Notes: generated from the letters alone by a model not told the origin. Counted from the first letter of the stretch, positions 35,558 to 45,416 are shown. The stretch is DNA of 64,000 nt from Clostridium sp. AN503 (GCF_040719375.1 NZ_JBFDTP010000001.1:434001-498000); one strand, 5' to 3'. A program made the numbers and translations.

Positions 35558-35680
35558 CTACCGGTTCGTTTTGGAATATGCTTTTTCCTGTGATGATTTC
35601 ATATCAGGCTCCACACAATGTTTTGTATGATACAATTGTTTGGAGCTGCATCCAATACAGAATTTCCCATATAATTGCAT
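35558..35680 (-). CDS. Small 40-residue protein with three cysteines
   Basis: ATG 35680 to TAG 35558 with an upstream AAAGGGTGAG as ribosome site. The peptide has FCIGCSSK near the N-terminus and a third Cys (KHC) mid-way, then a Lys/Ser-rich end. A terminator follows 27 bp downstream, so a dedicated short transcript is plausible. No family recognised; a CxxC metal- or redox-binding role would be guesswork. Confidence 0.4.
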   Translation of the reverse strand: MQLYGKFCIGCSSKQLYHTKHCVEPDMKSSQEKAYSKTNR

Positions 35681-35776
35681 TGTGCTCACCCTTTCTTTTC
35701 GCCTTATGTTCTCATTATAGACAGCCAGGATCATGATGTCAATATTGTGATGGTCTTAAGTTTCACCCCTTAAATC

Positions 35777-36154
35777 TCAACTATTATCCTGCAAGCTAAA
35801 AATATAATAAATACCATTTTCTTTTACAACAATAATCCCTGGATTATTGTCAGTATAATATAGTTCCGAACCTTCTGCGGTCACAGCCGAGTCAAAATTC
35901 TGTTCGGGTATTCTGTCAACTGCCTGTTTGACAGTTCCTACTAATTCCATGCTGTCCAAAGGCGGATCTTCATAAATAGACTGCTCCCAATATAAAAGAT
36001 CATTGTACATGATGCAATCCTGACCGCCATACTCAAAGCCTTCTCGATATGTTCCGGTAGGAGCAAGTTCAGGTTTGAGGTATTGGGGAATAGCAAAGAC
36101 CCCAAAGAGCAATATGAGAACAACCCCGCAGATAATAAAAATTCTTTTTTTCAT
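35777..36154 (-). CDS. Hypothetical membrane-anchored protein
   Basis: 125 residues from ATG 36154 (AAGGAG 8 nt upstream; the ATG at 36172 is on the wrong side of it). One N-terminal helix (about 4-22) is followed by an extracytoplasmic domain rich in Tyr, Glu and Asp ending in GIYYIFSLQDNS. The domain resembles small secreted proteins that bind or mask a site, but I recognise no family. It has its own promoter about 100 bp upstream. Confidence 0.7.
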   Translation of the reverse strand: MKKRIFIICGVVLILLFGVFAIPQYLKPELAPTGTYREGFEYGGQDCIMYNDLLYWEQSIYEDPPLDSMELVGTVKQAVDRIPEQNFDSAVTAEGSELYYTDNNPGIIVVKENGIYYIFSLQDNS

Positions 36155-36253
36155 TCGCTTAGCTCCTTCCATTCTAATGTGTGTTATCTTGACATATAAA
36201 TACTAATTTCAAACACACGATTATTTGTAATATGGAAACTACTGTATAAATCT

Positions 36254-36282
36254 ATTATAACGGCTGTACTTGTTAATATCAA
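36254..36282 (-). promoter_or_regulatory. Promoter of the small membrane-anchored protein gene
   Basis: TTGATA (36277-36282) and TATAAT (36254-36259) with a 17-bp spacer on the minus strand. The flanking gap 36155-36495 is AT-rich and otherwise holds only the terminator of the arabinose operon. Confidence 0.6.
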
Positions 36283-36462
36283 TGTTTACAATATCGATAT
36301 ATTAATATAGTTATTTAGGTCAGTTTACAAGAGACTACACGCAGACCGTGAAACGGGCTGCTGACAACAAACGGCGCTATGCTCCCGGCAGGAAAACAGA
36401 CTGTGAGTGTTTTGATAACAAAGAATATTCTAAAAAATACCGACGTACCGGAAAATAACAGA

Positions 36463-36483
36463 GGGCGCTGCTCCGCAGCGCCC
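36463..36483 (-). terminator. Terminator of the arabinose operon
   Basis: 9-bp arms GGGCGCTGC/GCAGCGCCC with a 3-nt loop are followed on the minus strand by TCTGTTATTTTC, 13 bp after the transaldolase stop. Confidence 0.85.
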
Positions 36484-36495
36484 CTTCCTGTATCC

Positions 36496-37149
36496 TTACT
36501 CCCCAAACACAGCCTTATAATCCGCCTGGAACTTGGCGATCCCGGCGGTGGTCAGCGGATGCTTTGTCATCTGCTCGATCACCCCGTAAGGTACCGTAGC
36601 GATATCTGCGCCCGCCTTTGCGCAGTCGATCACATGGATCGGATTGCGGATGCTGGCTGCGATCACCTCAGTCTTGATATCATGCACCATAAAGATCTCG
36701 GTGATATCCTCGATCAGGTCGATGCCCGGCATGGAGATATCGTCCAGACGTCCCAAAAACGGAGATACGTAGGTTGCGCCTGCGCGTGCCGCTAAGAGCG
36801 CCTGGGCTGCTGAAAATACCAGGGTCACGTTGGTCTTCACTCCCTCTGCTGTGAGCACCTTGACTGCTTTCAAGCCTTCCACAGTCATCGGGATCTTCAC
36901 GACCATGTTCGGATGGATCGCTGCGATCTCACGGCCCTCTGCGATCATTCCCTCCGCGTCGGTGGTGGTAGCCTTCACCTCACCGCTGATCGGTCCGTCT
37001 ACGATGGAGGCAATTTCCTCGATCACCTGCTTGAAATCACGGCCCTCCTTGGCGATCAGGGACGGATTGGTGGTAACGCCGCAGATCACGCCCATGTCAT
37101 TTGCTTTTCTGATATCCTCTACATTTGCTGTATCTACAAAAAATTTCAT
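36496..37149 (-). CDS. Transaldolase / fructose-6-phosphate aldolase family
   Basis: 217-residue short (TalC/FSA-type) transaldolase. N-terminal FFVDTANVEDIRKAN, Schiff-base Lys in VVKIPMT (near residue 86), NVTLVFSAAQALLAARAG and YVSPFLGRLDD match the family. As last gene of the arabinose operon it probably handles the pentose phosphate made by AraBAD, so transaldolase activity is more likely than free aldolase activity. Confidence 0.92.
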   Translation of the reverse strand: MKFFVDTANVEDIRKANDMGVICGVTTNPSLIAKEGRDFKQVIEEIASIVDGPISGEVKATTTDAEGMIAEGREIAAIHPNMVVKIPMTVEGLKAVKVLTAEGVKTNVTLVFSAAQALLAARAGATYVSPFLGRLDDISMPGIDLIEDITEIFMVHDIKTEVIAASIRNPIHVIDCAKAGADIATVPYGVIEQMTKHPLTTAGIAKFQADYKAVFGE

Positions 37150-37198
37150 GCTCTCTCCTTTTCATCTTTTATATTATTTTAGATCTTTTTGAATGATT

Positions 37199-37900
37199 CT
37201 ACTCTTTACCGCCCTGCCCGTAATATGCATTCGGACCATGCTTCCTTAAGAAATGCTTATCCTGCATGCACTGCGGAGTGCGGTTGTCCGCTGTGGGGTT
37301 CAAAAGCTCCGTCATCAGGTTCATCTTCGCGATCTCCTCCAGTACCACTGCATTGTGGACCGCCTGGGCCGCATCCTTCCCCCAGGTAAACGGGCCGTGG
37401 TTCTTGCACAGCACGCCCGGCACATAGACCGGATTCTTACCCTGGAAGGTCTCGATGATCACCGTTCCGGTGTTCTTCTCATAGCCGTCCTCGATCTCCT
37501 CCGCAGTCAGATTCCTGGCACAGGGGATCTCCCCGTAGAAGTAATCTGCATGGGTGGTTCCGTAGCAGGGAAGCGCTCTGCCCGCCTGCGCCCAGGAGGT
37601 TGCAAAGGGCGAATGGGTATGTACGATCCCGCCGATCTCCGCAAATGCTTTGTAAAGCTCTACATGGGTCGCTGTGTCGGAGGACGGGTTAAGCGTCCCT
37701 TCCACCCGGTTTCCGTTCAGATCCATCACCACCATATCCTCCGGGCGGAGCACATCGTAGTCCACGCCGCTGGGCTTGATGACAAACAGGCCCAGCGCCC
37801 GGTCAATCCCGCTCACATTGCCCCAGGTGTAGGTGATCAGACCACGCCTCGGCAACTCCATATTTGCCTCATATACCTGCTGTTTTAATGCCTCTAACAT
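37199..37900 (-). CDS. araD: L-ribulose-5-phosphate 4-epimerase
   Basis: 233-residue class II aldolase fold enzyme. Zinc ligands are in VHTHSPFATSWAQAG and the later CKNHGPFTWG. TWGNVSGID and KPSGVDYD bind phosphate. It converts L-ribulose-5-phosphate to D-xylulose-5-phosphate. The ATG at 37900 has GGAGG 6 nt upstream; the frame runs on to 38176 without support. Confidence 0.95.
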   Translation of the reverse strand: MLEALKQQVYEANMELPRRGLITYTWGNVSGIDRALGLFVIKPSGVDYDVLRPEDMVVMDLNGNRVEGTLNPSSDTATHVELYKAFAEIGGIVHTHSPFATSWAQAGRALPCYGTTHADYFYGEIPCARNLTAEEIEDGYEKNTGTVIIETFQGKNPVYVPGVLCKNHGPFTWGKDAAQAVHNAVVLEEIAKMNLMTELLNPTADNRTPQCMQDKHFLRKHGPNAYYGQGGKE

Positions 37901-38027
37901 ATCCTGCCTCCGCTTTTCCAATATTTCTGCTCTGCCGCTGTCATATCCCGCAGCGCCGTCTCCGACGTTTGCCGCGTCTGTAACATCACAACTACCGCCA
38001 GGCACCGTCCGTCTCAGCCGGCATTCA

Positions 38028-39632
38028 TCAAAGCGTGTCAACCGCCGCCCGCTCGATGGCAAGCCCGCCGCGGTACCGCTCCATAAATGCCTCAAAGCCA
38101 GCCACATCCGCTGCATCCGGCTCCATCCGGCTGCCCTTCTGCCCGGCAAATACCTTGTCTGCCAGATATCCTGCAAGGGTCTCGTCCGCGCCTTTCTGCA
38201 CCATATAAGCCGCCAGCAGCGCGATCCCCCATGCGCCGCCCTCGCCTGCCGTCTCCATCACGGACACCGGCACACCGGCTGCAGCCGCCATGATACTTTG
38301 GCCCACGCCTTTCGTCTTGAACAGCCCGCCGTGTCCAAGGAGCACGTCCAGCTTCACATCTTCTTCCTTAAAAAGGATATCCAGACCGGTCTTCAGCGCG
38401 CCCAGGGATGTATACAGATGGGTCCTCATAAAGTTCGCCAGGTTAAATGCGCTGTCCGGCTTTCTCACGAAAAGGGGACGTCCTTCCTCAAAACCGGTGA
38501 TATGCTCCCCGGAGAAATAGTTGTACGCCAGCAGTCCGCCGCAGTCCTTATCTCCCTCCAGCGCCTTGTTGTACAGGGTGCCAAAGAGCCGGTTCATATC
38601 CACGTCCATGCCCATGGCTTCGGAAAATTCCTTAAAGATCCCTACCCACGCATTGAGGTCCGAGGTACAGTTGTTGCAGTGCACCATGCCTACCAGGTCT
38701 CCTGCCGGCGTGGTCACCAGATCGATCTCCGGATGAACCTTCTTAAGTCCATGCTCCAAAACAACCATGGCAAATACGCTGGTCCCGGCGGACACATTGC
38801 CGGTCCTGACCGCAACGCTGTTCGTCGCCGTCATTCCGGTTCCCGCATCGCCCTCCGGCGGGCACATGGGAATGCCTGCTTTTAAGTTCCCGCTCACATC
38901 CAGAAGCTTCGCGCCTTCCTCCGTCAGCACGCCCGCATCCTGCCCGGCGGTCAGGGCCTTCGGCAGGATATCGCGCAGCTTCCACGGGAAATGCTTCTCT
39001 TCCACCAGCTTGTCAAACTGCTCCACACATCTCTGGTCAAAGTCCTTCGCAGCCGGGTCCACCGGGAACATCCCGGCTACATCTCCGATCCCCAGAACCT
39101 TCTGACCGGTCAGCTTCCAGTGTACATAGCCCTCCAGCGTGATCATATAGTCGATATCCGGAACATGGGCCTCGCCGTTTAAGATGGCCTGGTACAGGTG
39201 GGCAATGCTCCACCGCTGCGGGACCGGATAGCCAAACAGCTCCGTCAATTTCTCCGACGCCTCGCCCGTGATGGTATTGCGCCAGGTGCGGAACGGTACC
39301 AGGATATCGCCCGCCTTATCAAACACCATGTACCCGTGCATCATGGCGCTGATGCCGATGGCGCCGATCGTAACAAGGGCCTCATCGTACTGCCGCTCCA
39401 CATCCTCCACCAGATCCCGGAATGCATCCTGCAGCCCCGCCCAGACCGCATCCAGAGAATAGGTCCAGATCCCGTCCACCAGCTGGTTCTCCCAGTCATG
39501 GCTTCCCGAAGCGACCGGGGTATGGTCCTCCCCGATCAGGACCGCCTTGATCCTGGTCGATCCCAGCTCAATGCCAAGAGCGGTCTTTCCCTCCCGGATC
39601 TGCCGCTTGATATCATTTCGATCAACTTCCAT
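38028..39632 (-). CDS. araB: Ribulokinase-type FGGY carbohydrate kinase
   Basis: FGGY kinase of 534 residues. The N-terminal phosphate motif is LGIELGSTRIKAVLIGEDH, ISAMMHGYMVFDKAG and TWRNTIT contact sugar, and the C-terminal half holds VLLGHGGLFKTKGVG. Between isomerase and epimerase genes it should phosphorylate L-ribulose. It is the longer clostridial variety, not close to E. coli AraB. The ATG at 39632 follows ACAGGAGG; the frame beyond overlaps araA. Confidence 0.92.
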   Translation of the reverse strand: MEVDRNDIKRQIREGKTALGIELGSTRIKAVLIGEDHTPVASGSHDWENQLVDGIWTYSLDAVWAGLQDAFRDLVEDVERQYDEALVTIGAIGISAMMHGYMVFDKAGDILVPFRTWRNTITGEASEKLTELFGYPVPQRWSIAHLYQAILNGEAHVPDIDYMITLEGYVHWKLTGQKVLGIGDVAGMFPVDPAAKDFDQRCVEQFDKLVEEKHFPWKLRDILPKALTAGQDAGVLTEEGAKLLDVSGNLKAGIPMCPPEGDAGTGMTATNSVAVRTGNVSAGTSVFAMVVLEHGLKKVHPEIDLVTTPAGDLVGMVHCNNCTSDLNAWVGIFKEFSEAMGMDVDMNRLFGTLYNKALEGDKDCGGLLAYNYFSGEHITGFEEGRPLFVRKPDSAFNLANFMRTHLYTSLGALKTGLDILFKEEDVKLDVLLGHGGLFKTKGVGQSIMAAAAGVPVSVMETAGEGGAWGIALLAAYMVQKGADETLAGYLADKVFAGQKGSRMEPDAADVAGFEAFMERYRGGLAIERAAVDTL

Positions 39633-39673
39633 TGTAACCTCCTGTCTCTGCCGCTGTCCTACGGCAGCTATGC

Positions 39674-41167
39674 TTACCGGTAAACCACCGAGTTCCACAT
39701 CAGTTCATTTTTCAGCCCGCGGATCGTGGTGTCATTGTCGATATACACCGCCTCGATCCCCATAGCTGCCGCCCAGTCGCCCATCTGCTCTGCGGTCAGG
39801 TCATAGGAAAATGCTGTGTGATGGGCGCCGCCCGCAATGATCCAGCTCTCCGCTCCGGTCGCCAGGTTTGGACGCGGAGTCCAGAATGCGGTCGCTACCG
39901 GCAGCTTCGGCATGGGCTTCTCCACCTTCTTGCAGTCCACTTCATTGATGATCAGGCGGAAACGATTGCCCAGATCGATCAGGGAGGTAGCCACTGCCGG
40001 CCCGGTCTTGGAGGTAAACACCAGTCTGGCCGGGTCTTCCCTGTCACCCATGGACAGCGGGCAGACCTTGATGCCGATCGGTCCTTCGGAGATGGTCGGG
40101 CAGACTTCCAGCATATGGGCCTGAAGGATGCCTTCCTTGCCCGGAACCAGGTTGTAGGTGTAATCCTCCATAAAGGAAGTTCCCTTTGCGTCCTTCATGC
40201 CAGAGGTCATCAGCTTCATCAGGCGTACCATGGCTGCGGTCTTCCAGTCCCCCTCGCCGCCGAAACCATAGCCTTTCTCCATCAGACGTTGGATCGCAAG
40301 CCCCGGAAGCTGCTTTAAGGAGCCAAGATCCCCGAAGTGAGTGACGATGGCCTGATAGTTCTTCTCCTTCAAAAACTTCTCAAAGCCGATCTCGATACCG
40401 GCCTGGACAGCCACATGGCTGCGGAACTCTTTTTCGTCCCTGCCTTCCAACAGGATATCATATCTGCTGTAATACTCCTCCACCAGGGTCTCGATGTCCC
40501 CGGCAGACACATCCTTCACATATTCGGCGATCTCGTTCACCGGATATGCGTCGATCTCCCAGCCGAATTTGATCTGGGCTTCCACCTTGTCGCCCTCGGT
40601 CACCGCCACATTGCGCATATTGTCAGCAATACGCACCACGCGGATATGGCTGCTCTCCATGATGCCAATGGCGGTCCTCATCCAGTCGGCGATCCGCTTC
40701 TGCACAGCTGGATCATCCCAGTGGCCCATGACCACCTTCCGCTCGATCCCCATACGGCTCACGATATGACCATACTCCCGGTCACCGTGGGCGGACTGGT
40801 TCTCGTTCATGAAATCCATGTCGATGGTATCGTAGGGGATCTCCTGATTGAACTGGGTGTGCAGGTGCATCAGTGGCTTTCTGTACTCCTGAAGCCCCAG
40901 GATCCAGGACTTGGCCGGTGAGAAGGTATGCATCCAGGTGATCACGCCCGCGCACTCCTCGTCCCCGTTGGCCTCGTTGAACAGGCGGCGGATCGAGGTG
41001 TTGTCGATCAGCGTCGGCTTCCACACCAGCTCAAAAGGCAGCACTCCCGACTCATTTAATCTTGCCACGATTATCCTGGAATGCTCTGCCACATTGGCAA
41101 GGCACTCGTCGCCATATAGATCCTGCGAACCGGTCGCGAACCAAAATTTGTAATTTTTACCGTCCAT
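39674..41167 (-). CDS. araA: L-arabinose isomerase
   Basis: 497-residue isomerase of L-arabinose to L-ribulose. FWFATGSQDLYG at the start, WMHTFSPAKSWILGLQ, FGGEGDWKTAAMVRLMK and the late GGAHHTAFS with metal-binding His. I chose the ATG at 41167 (AAGGAG about 11 nt upstream) rather than the GTG at 41179, which overlaps the ribosome site. Confidence 0.97.
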   Translation of the reverse strand: MDGKNYKFWFATGSQDLYGDECLANVAEHSRIIVARLNESGVLPFELVWKPTLIDNTSIRRLFNEANGDEECAGVITWMHTFSPAKSWILGLQEYRKPLMHLHTQFNQEIPYDTIDMDFMNENQSAHGDREYGHIVSRMGIERKVVMGHWDDPAVQKRIADWMRTAIGIMESSHIRVVRIADNMRNVAVTEGDKVEAQIKFGWEIDAYPVNEIAEYVKDVSAGDIETLVEEYYSRYDILLEGRDEKEFRSHVAVQAGIEIGFEKFLKEKNYQAIVTHFGDLGSLKQLPGLAIQRLMEKGYGFGGEGDWKTAAMVRLMKLMTSGMKDAKGTSFMEDYTYNLVPGKEGILQAHMLEVCPTISEGPIGIKVCPLSMGDREDPARLVFTSKTGPAVATSLIDLGNRFRLIINEVDCKKVEKPMPKLPVATAFWTPRPNLATGAESWIIAGGAHHTAFSYDLTAEQMGDWAAAMGIEAVYIDNDTTIRGLKNELMWNSVVYR

Positions 41168-41240
41168 AATATTATACACTCCTTTTTATGATCTGTCTTT
41201 GATTTTCAGTCATTTTGTCGCCCTTTTTCAAGGGGCCATG

Positions 41241-41507
41241 TCAGTCCTCGAAATCATCCTCGCTCTGCCACGGGCGTAAAAACTCACCCCTGGCCAATTT
41301 TTTCAAGGACCATCCGGCCAGAGCCAGTCCGATACAGAAAAACAACACCATGCTGACGATCAGCACGATCTGCCTTGCCCCCGTGTATCTGCGTACCTCC
41401 TCGATCAGTCCCCAGGATAAATATACCAGATAGCTTCCTGCGATCAGGCGCAGGACCAGGATGATCTGCGCCGGGCGCGTTATCTTCTTTTTCTTAATAT
41501 CTTCCAC
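41241..41507 (-). CDS. Small two-helix membrane protein in the arabinose operon
   Basis: 88 residues with hydrophobic segments at about 15-35 and 45-68, a Lys-rich N-terminus and an acidic C-terminus (SEDDFED). It overlaps the end of araR by 14 bp, so it is translated with it. No known family. Inserted between regulator and araA, it may be incidental or a small transporter accessory. Confidence 0.7.
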   Translation of the reverse strand: MEDIKKKKITRPAQIILVLRLIAGSYLVYLSWGLIEEVRRYTGARQIVLIVSMVLFFCIGLALAGWSLKKLARGEFLRPWQSEDDFED

Positions 41508-42609
41508 TACGTCCTGCCGCCTCCGTTTCTATGATCCTGACGGAATCCCGCTCGATCACTTCCGAGTCAAACAGGTAATTGCCGTCAAAATAAGGGTTCT
41601 CTATCATCTTTATCATGTTTTCCGCTGCTTTTTTTCCCAGGGCGTCCATGGGATGGGGGAAGGAAGTGACCTGCACCTCCCCAAACGCCGCCAGGTCCGA
41701 ATTGTCAATGCTGACGATGGATAAGTCCTCCGGGATCCGGATGCCTTTTTTTGCGCAGATCCCCGTCAGGATATGGGCCACCTCATCGTTATAGCATACC
41801 AGCCCGGTGCAGCCCTCCAGACGGTACAGCAGATAATCCGGCCACTGTTCCAGGTTGTTAATATCCTCCGTGGCAAGCCACACTACCTTCTTCCCGTCCA
41901 CCTTAAGGCCCGCTTCCTGGAGCCCCCGGACGTACCCCGCATACCGCAGGTGTCCCTGTCCGTCGTCGCATTTGAAGACTCCGCCGATCCTGCGGTGTCC
42001 CGCATGGATCAGGTATTCCGCCGCCTTCTGCCCAACGCTTCGGTCATCCAGCGCCACACAGGGCAGATCAAGCTCCGGATAGCTGCAGTTGAAAAACAGG
42101 ATCGGGATCTGCTGTTCCATCAGTTTCTTATAATAATGCAGATTGGGATTGGGCAGGGCGCTCCTTGCCGGCTCCACGATCAGTCCGTCGATACCGCCCT
42201 TTTCCAGGATAGAATCCAGGATATCGCACTCCCGGTCGATCCGGTTCCCCGTGAAGGCTACCTGCATGGTGTAACCGGCTTTTGAGAGCACACGCTCGAT
42301 CCCTCTCATCACAGGAGGAAATATGTAGCTGTCCACATAGGTACTGATCACCGCGATATTTTTGTAGGATTTCTGCCTGACGGCCCTGACCGTCTCACCA
42401 ACATAAGTACCGCTCCCCCGGACACGGCGCACCAGCTTCTGCTGCTCCAAGAGATCCACCGCGTGGCGCACGGTCTGACGGCTTAAGTCAAACTGCGCCG
42501 CCAGCTCATTCTCCGAAGGAAGCTTATCCCCCATGGCAAATGTCCCGTTATTGATATTCTCCAGCACCCAGTTTACGACTGCTTTATATTTTGGTTCCTG
42601 TCCCTGCAT
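41494..42609 (-). CDS. araR: Arabinose operon repressor AraR (GntR HTH + LacI sensor)
   Basis: 371-residue chimera. The GntR-type winged helix (about 8-72; LPSENELAAQFDLSRQTVRH) is joined to a LacI/ribose-binding sensor (about 82-365; NIAVISTYVDSYIFPPVMRG). This is the AraR architecture. It sits inside the operon it should control, giving autoregulation. Candidate operators lie before the sugar-binding protein gene. Confidence 0.93.
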   Translation of the reverse strand: MQGQEPKYKAVVNWVLENINNGTFAMGDKLPSENELAAQFDLSRQTVRHAVDLLEQQKLVRRVRGSGTYVGETVRAVRQKSYKNIAVISTYVDSYIFPPVMRGIERVLSKAGYTMQVAFTGNRIDRECDILDSILEKGGIDGLIVEPARSALPNPNLHYYKKLMEQQIPILFFNCSYPELDLPCVALDDRSVGQKAAEYLIHAGHRRIGGVFKCDDGQGHLRYAGYVRGLQEAGLKVDGKKVVWLATEDINNLEQWPDYLLYRLEGCTGLVCYNDEVAHILTGICAKKGIRIPEDLSIVSIDNSDLAAFGEVQVTSFPHPMDALGKKAAENMIKMIENPYFDGNYLFDSEVIERDSVRIIETEAAGRSGRY

Positions 42610-42627
42610 CTGTTTTTTATCTCCTTG

Positions 42628-43794
42628 TTATTTCTTTCTCTTTGATAACAAGTCTACCGTAACAGCGCCCAAAAGTACAGCACCTTTCACGATTTTCTGG
42701 ATATCTGTGGACCACCCGTAAAGGGACATTCCGTTGTTTAAGATACCCATGATAAATGCCCCGACCACCGCTCCGATGATCGTACCAACGCCGCCGGTCG
42801 TTGCCGCGCCGCCGATGTAACAGGACGCGATCGCATCCATCTCAAACTGGTCGCCCGCCTTCGGCGTGGCAGAGGCGTTTCGTGCGGAGAGGACGATGCC
42901 TGCCACTGCGCACAGGATACCCATATTGGTGTATACCCAGAAGAACACCTTTTCCGTATTGATGCCGGAAAGCTTGGCTGCCTTCGCATTGCCGCCCAGC
43001 GCATAGATCTGGCGTCCGGCAACGGTCTTGCTGGTGATGAAATGGTACAGCGCCACCAGCGCGCCCATGATGACCAGCACGAACGGGATTCCGTTATAGC
43101 GGGCCAGCTTGTAGAAGAAGAACCAGATGATCAGCAGGATCACCGCCTCCTTCGCAACGGTCTGCCACAGCGGGTTGACCGGGAATCCGTATTTTTTCTT
43201 GGTGCGGATCGACTTAAGCTCGGACAGCACCACCAGGACAGAGGCCGCTGCCGCCACGGCGATACAGACCAGATCCAGCGTGCCGTTTCCAAAGGGAACC
43301 TTGACGGTGGGAAGGAAGCCTGCGCCTATGTAGGAATAGCTTGCGGAAAACGGGCCTTTTGTCTGTGCCTTTAAGAGGGTGTAGGTAAGTCCGCGCCCCA
43401 TCAGCATGGTTGCCAGGGTAACGATAAACGGCGGGATCGCCAGCTTCGACACGAAGAAACCGACGAACATACCGGACAGGGTACCGATCGCCAGGGCTGC
43501 CAGGATCGCCACCCACATGTTGGTCTTGTAGTCTACCATCATGATGCCGACTACCGCGCCGCAGAGGGCAACCACCGAGCCAACTCCCAGGTCGATGTTG
43601 CCGGTCAGTACGCAGAGCAGCATACCCACTGCCAGGATCACAACGTATCCGTTCTGCATGATCAGGTTGTTGATGTTGGCGGGGGACATGTTCTTTCCGC
43701 CGGTCATGACGGCAAATATCAGGAATACTGCGATCAGCGCCAGCAGCATACCGTACTGTTTCATATCAATATTAACTGTTTTCTTCTTATCCAT
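42628..43794 (-). CDS. Sugar ABC transporter permease (XylH/GguB type)
   Basis: 388 residues with about ten helices and the family motifs NGYVVILAVGMLLCVLTGNI, IDLGVGSVVALCGAV and LGGNAKAAKLSGIN. The ATG at 43794 is 8 nt after AAAGGA and overlaps no more than the end of the ATPase. Earlier in-frame ATGs at 43803 and 43812 lack spacing. It forms the membrane channel of the arabinose importer. Confidence 0.92.
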   Translation of the reverse strand: MDKKKTVNIDMKQYGMLLALIAVFLIFAVMTGGKNMSPANINNLIMQNGYVVILAVGMLLCVLTGNIDLGVGSVVALCGAVVGIMMVDYKTNMWVAILAALAIGTLSGMFVGFFVSKLAIPPFIVTLATMLMGRGLTYTLLKAQTKGPFSASYSYIGAGFLPTVKVPFGNGTLDLVCIAVAAAASVLVVLSELKSIRTKKKYGFPVNPLWQTVAKEAVILLIIWFFFYKLARYNGIPFVLVIMGALVALYHFITSKTVAGRQIYALGGNAKAAKLSGINTEKVFFWVYTNMGILCAVAGIVLSARNASATPKAGDQFEMDAIASCYIGGAATTGGVGTIIGAVVGAFIMGILNNGMSLYGWSTDIQKIVKGAVLLGAVTVDLLSKRKK

Positions 43795-43795
43795 C

Positions 43796-45343
43796 TCACT
43801 CATCCTTTCCATTATCCTGCATAATGCACTTCATGATCCGCTCCTGGGATACTTCATCCTTTGACAGCTCCCCGGTGATCTTGCCCTCATTGATGACATA
43901 GATCCGGTCGCAGGTGCCGATAACCTCCTGAAGCTCGGAGGAGATCACGATGACCGCCTTGCCCGCTTTTGCCAGGTCATTGATCACGCAGTAAATCTCA
44001 TATTTGGCGCCCACGTCGATGCCGCGGGTCGGCTCATCCAGGATCAGCACGTCCGGCTGCGTCAGCATCCATTTGGCTAACACCACCTTCTGCTGGTTTC
44101 CTCCTGATAAGGAGCCTACCGTCTGATTGATGGAATTTGATTTGATATTGATCCTCTTTTTGTATTCTTCTGCCGATACGATCTCGTCATTGCTGTTTAC
44201 CACGCCGTTTTTGGAGAAAAAGTTGCGCAGCGCTGCCAGCGTCATATTCCCCCTGATACTTTCGATCAGCACCAGGCCGTAGTTCTTCCGGTCCTCTGAA
44301 ACGTAGGCCAGTTTGTTGTTGATGGCGTCGCGGACGTCCTTTAAGTGGACCTCTTTCCCGTTGATCTTCACCTGGCCGCTGATCTTCTGCCCGTAGGATC
44401 TTCCAAACAGGCTCATGGCAAGCTCGGTCCGCCCCGCTCCCATCAGGCCCGCAAAGCCTACAACCTCTCCCGCCTTTACATGGAAACTCACATCCCGGAT
44501 CATCTGGCGGTCCGGGTCGTCCGGATGATAGACATTCCAGTTGTTGACCTCAAAGATCGTATCCCCGATCGCGCACTTGCGCTCCGGGTAACGGTTGGTC
44601 AGCTCACGTCCCACCATGCCTTTGATGATCCGGTCCTCGCTGATATCGTCCTTTTCTTTGTCCAGGGTCTCGATGGTCTTCCCATCCCGGATCACGGTGA
44701 TGGAATCCGCCACATAGCTGATCTCGTTTAACTTGTGGGAGATGATGATGCAGGTAATGCCATGTTTCTTTAAATCCAGCATGATCTCCAAAAGCCTCTG
44801 GCTCTCCTCGTCATTTAAAGCCGCGGTCGGCTCGTCCAGGATCAGGAGCTCTACCTTTTTTGCCATGGCCTTGGCGATCTCGATCAGCTGCTGTTTGCCC
44901 ACGCCCAGGCTGCTGACCGGCGCATTTAAGTTCTCGTTCTCCAGGCCCACCCTGGCAAGCATCTCCTGCGCGTGCTTGTGGGTCTTCGTCCAGTCGATCA
45001 CGCCCTTTACCGAGGTCTGCTCGTTCCCCAGGAATACATTTTCCGAAACGGACATGTACGGGCTTAAGGCAAGCTCCTGGTGGATGATGACGATCCCCTT
45101 CGCTTCACTCTGCTTAATGCTGTGGAACTGGCACACATTGCCGTTGTAGACAATATCGCCGGTGTAGCTGCCGTAAGGCCAGACTCCCGAGAGCACATTC
45201 ATCAGGGTGGACTTGCCTGCTCCGTTTTCCCCGCAGAGCGCATGGATCTCGCCGCGCTTCACCTTGATGTTCACATCATCCAGCGCCTTCACTCCGGAAA
45301 ACTCCTTCGTGATGTGATTCATCTCCAAGATATAATCGGACAT
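43796..45343 (-). CDS. Sugar ABC transporter ATP-binding protein (XylG/GguA type)
   Basis: 515-residue double ATPase. The first half has GENGAGKST, SSLGVGKQQLIEIAKAMA and LLILDEPTAALN. The second half has the degenerate GLMGAGRTEL, then SLSGGNQQKVVLAKWM and VLILDEPTRGIDVGAK, as in CUT2 sugar importers. It sits between the binding protein and permease genes. Confidence 0.95.
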   Translation of the reverse strand: MSDYILEMNHITKEFSGVKALDDVNIKVKRGEIHALCGENGAGKSTLMNVLSGVWPYGSYTGDIVYNGNVCQFHSIKQSEAKGIVIIHQELALSPYMSVSENVFLGNEQTSVKGVIDWTKTHKHAQEMLARVGLENENLNAPVSSLGVGKQQLIEIAKAMAKKVELLILDEPTAALNDEESQRLLEIMLDLKKHGITCIIISHKLNEISYVADSITVIRDGKTIETLDKEKDDISEDRIIKGMVGRELTNRYPERKCAIGDTIFEVNNWNVYHPDDPDRQMIRDVSFHVKAGEVVGFAGLMGAGRTELAMSLFGRSYGQKISGQVKINGKEVHLKDVRDAINNKLAYVSEDRKNYGLVLIESIRGNMTLAALRNFFSKNGVVNSNDEIVSAEEYKKRINIKSNSINQTVGSLSGGNQQKVVLAKWMLTQPDVLILDEPTRGIDVGAKYEIYCVINDLAKAGKAVIVISSELQEVIGTCDRIYVINEGKITGELSKDEVSQERIMKCIMQDNGKDE

Positions 45344-45416
45344 CTTCTCAACTCCTTCTCTTTATTTTCAACAGAAAGTCCTGCACGCAAAACCCCTGTA
45401 TCCTCCGTACTATGAA

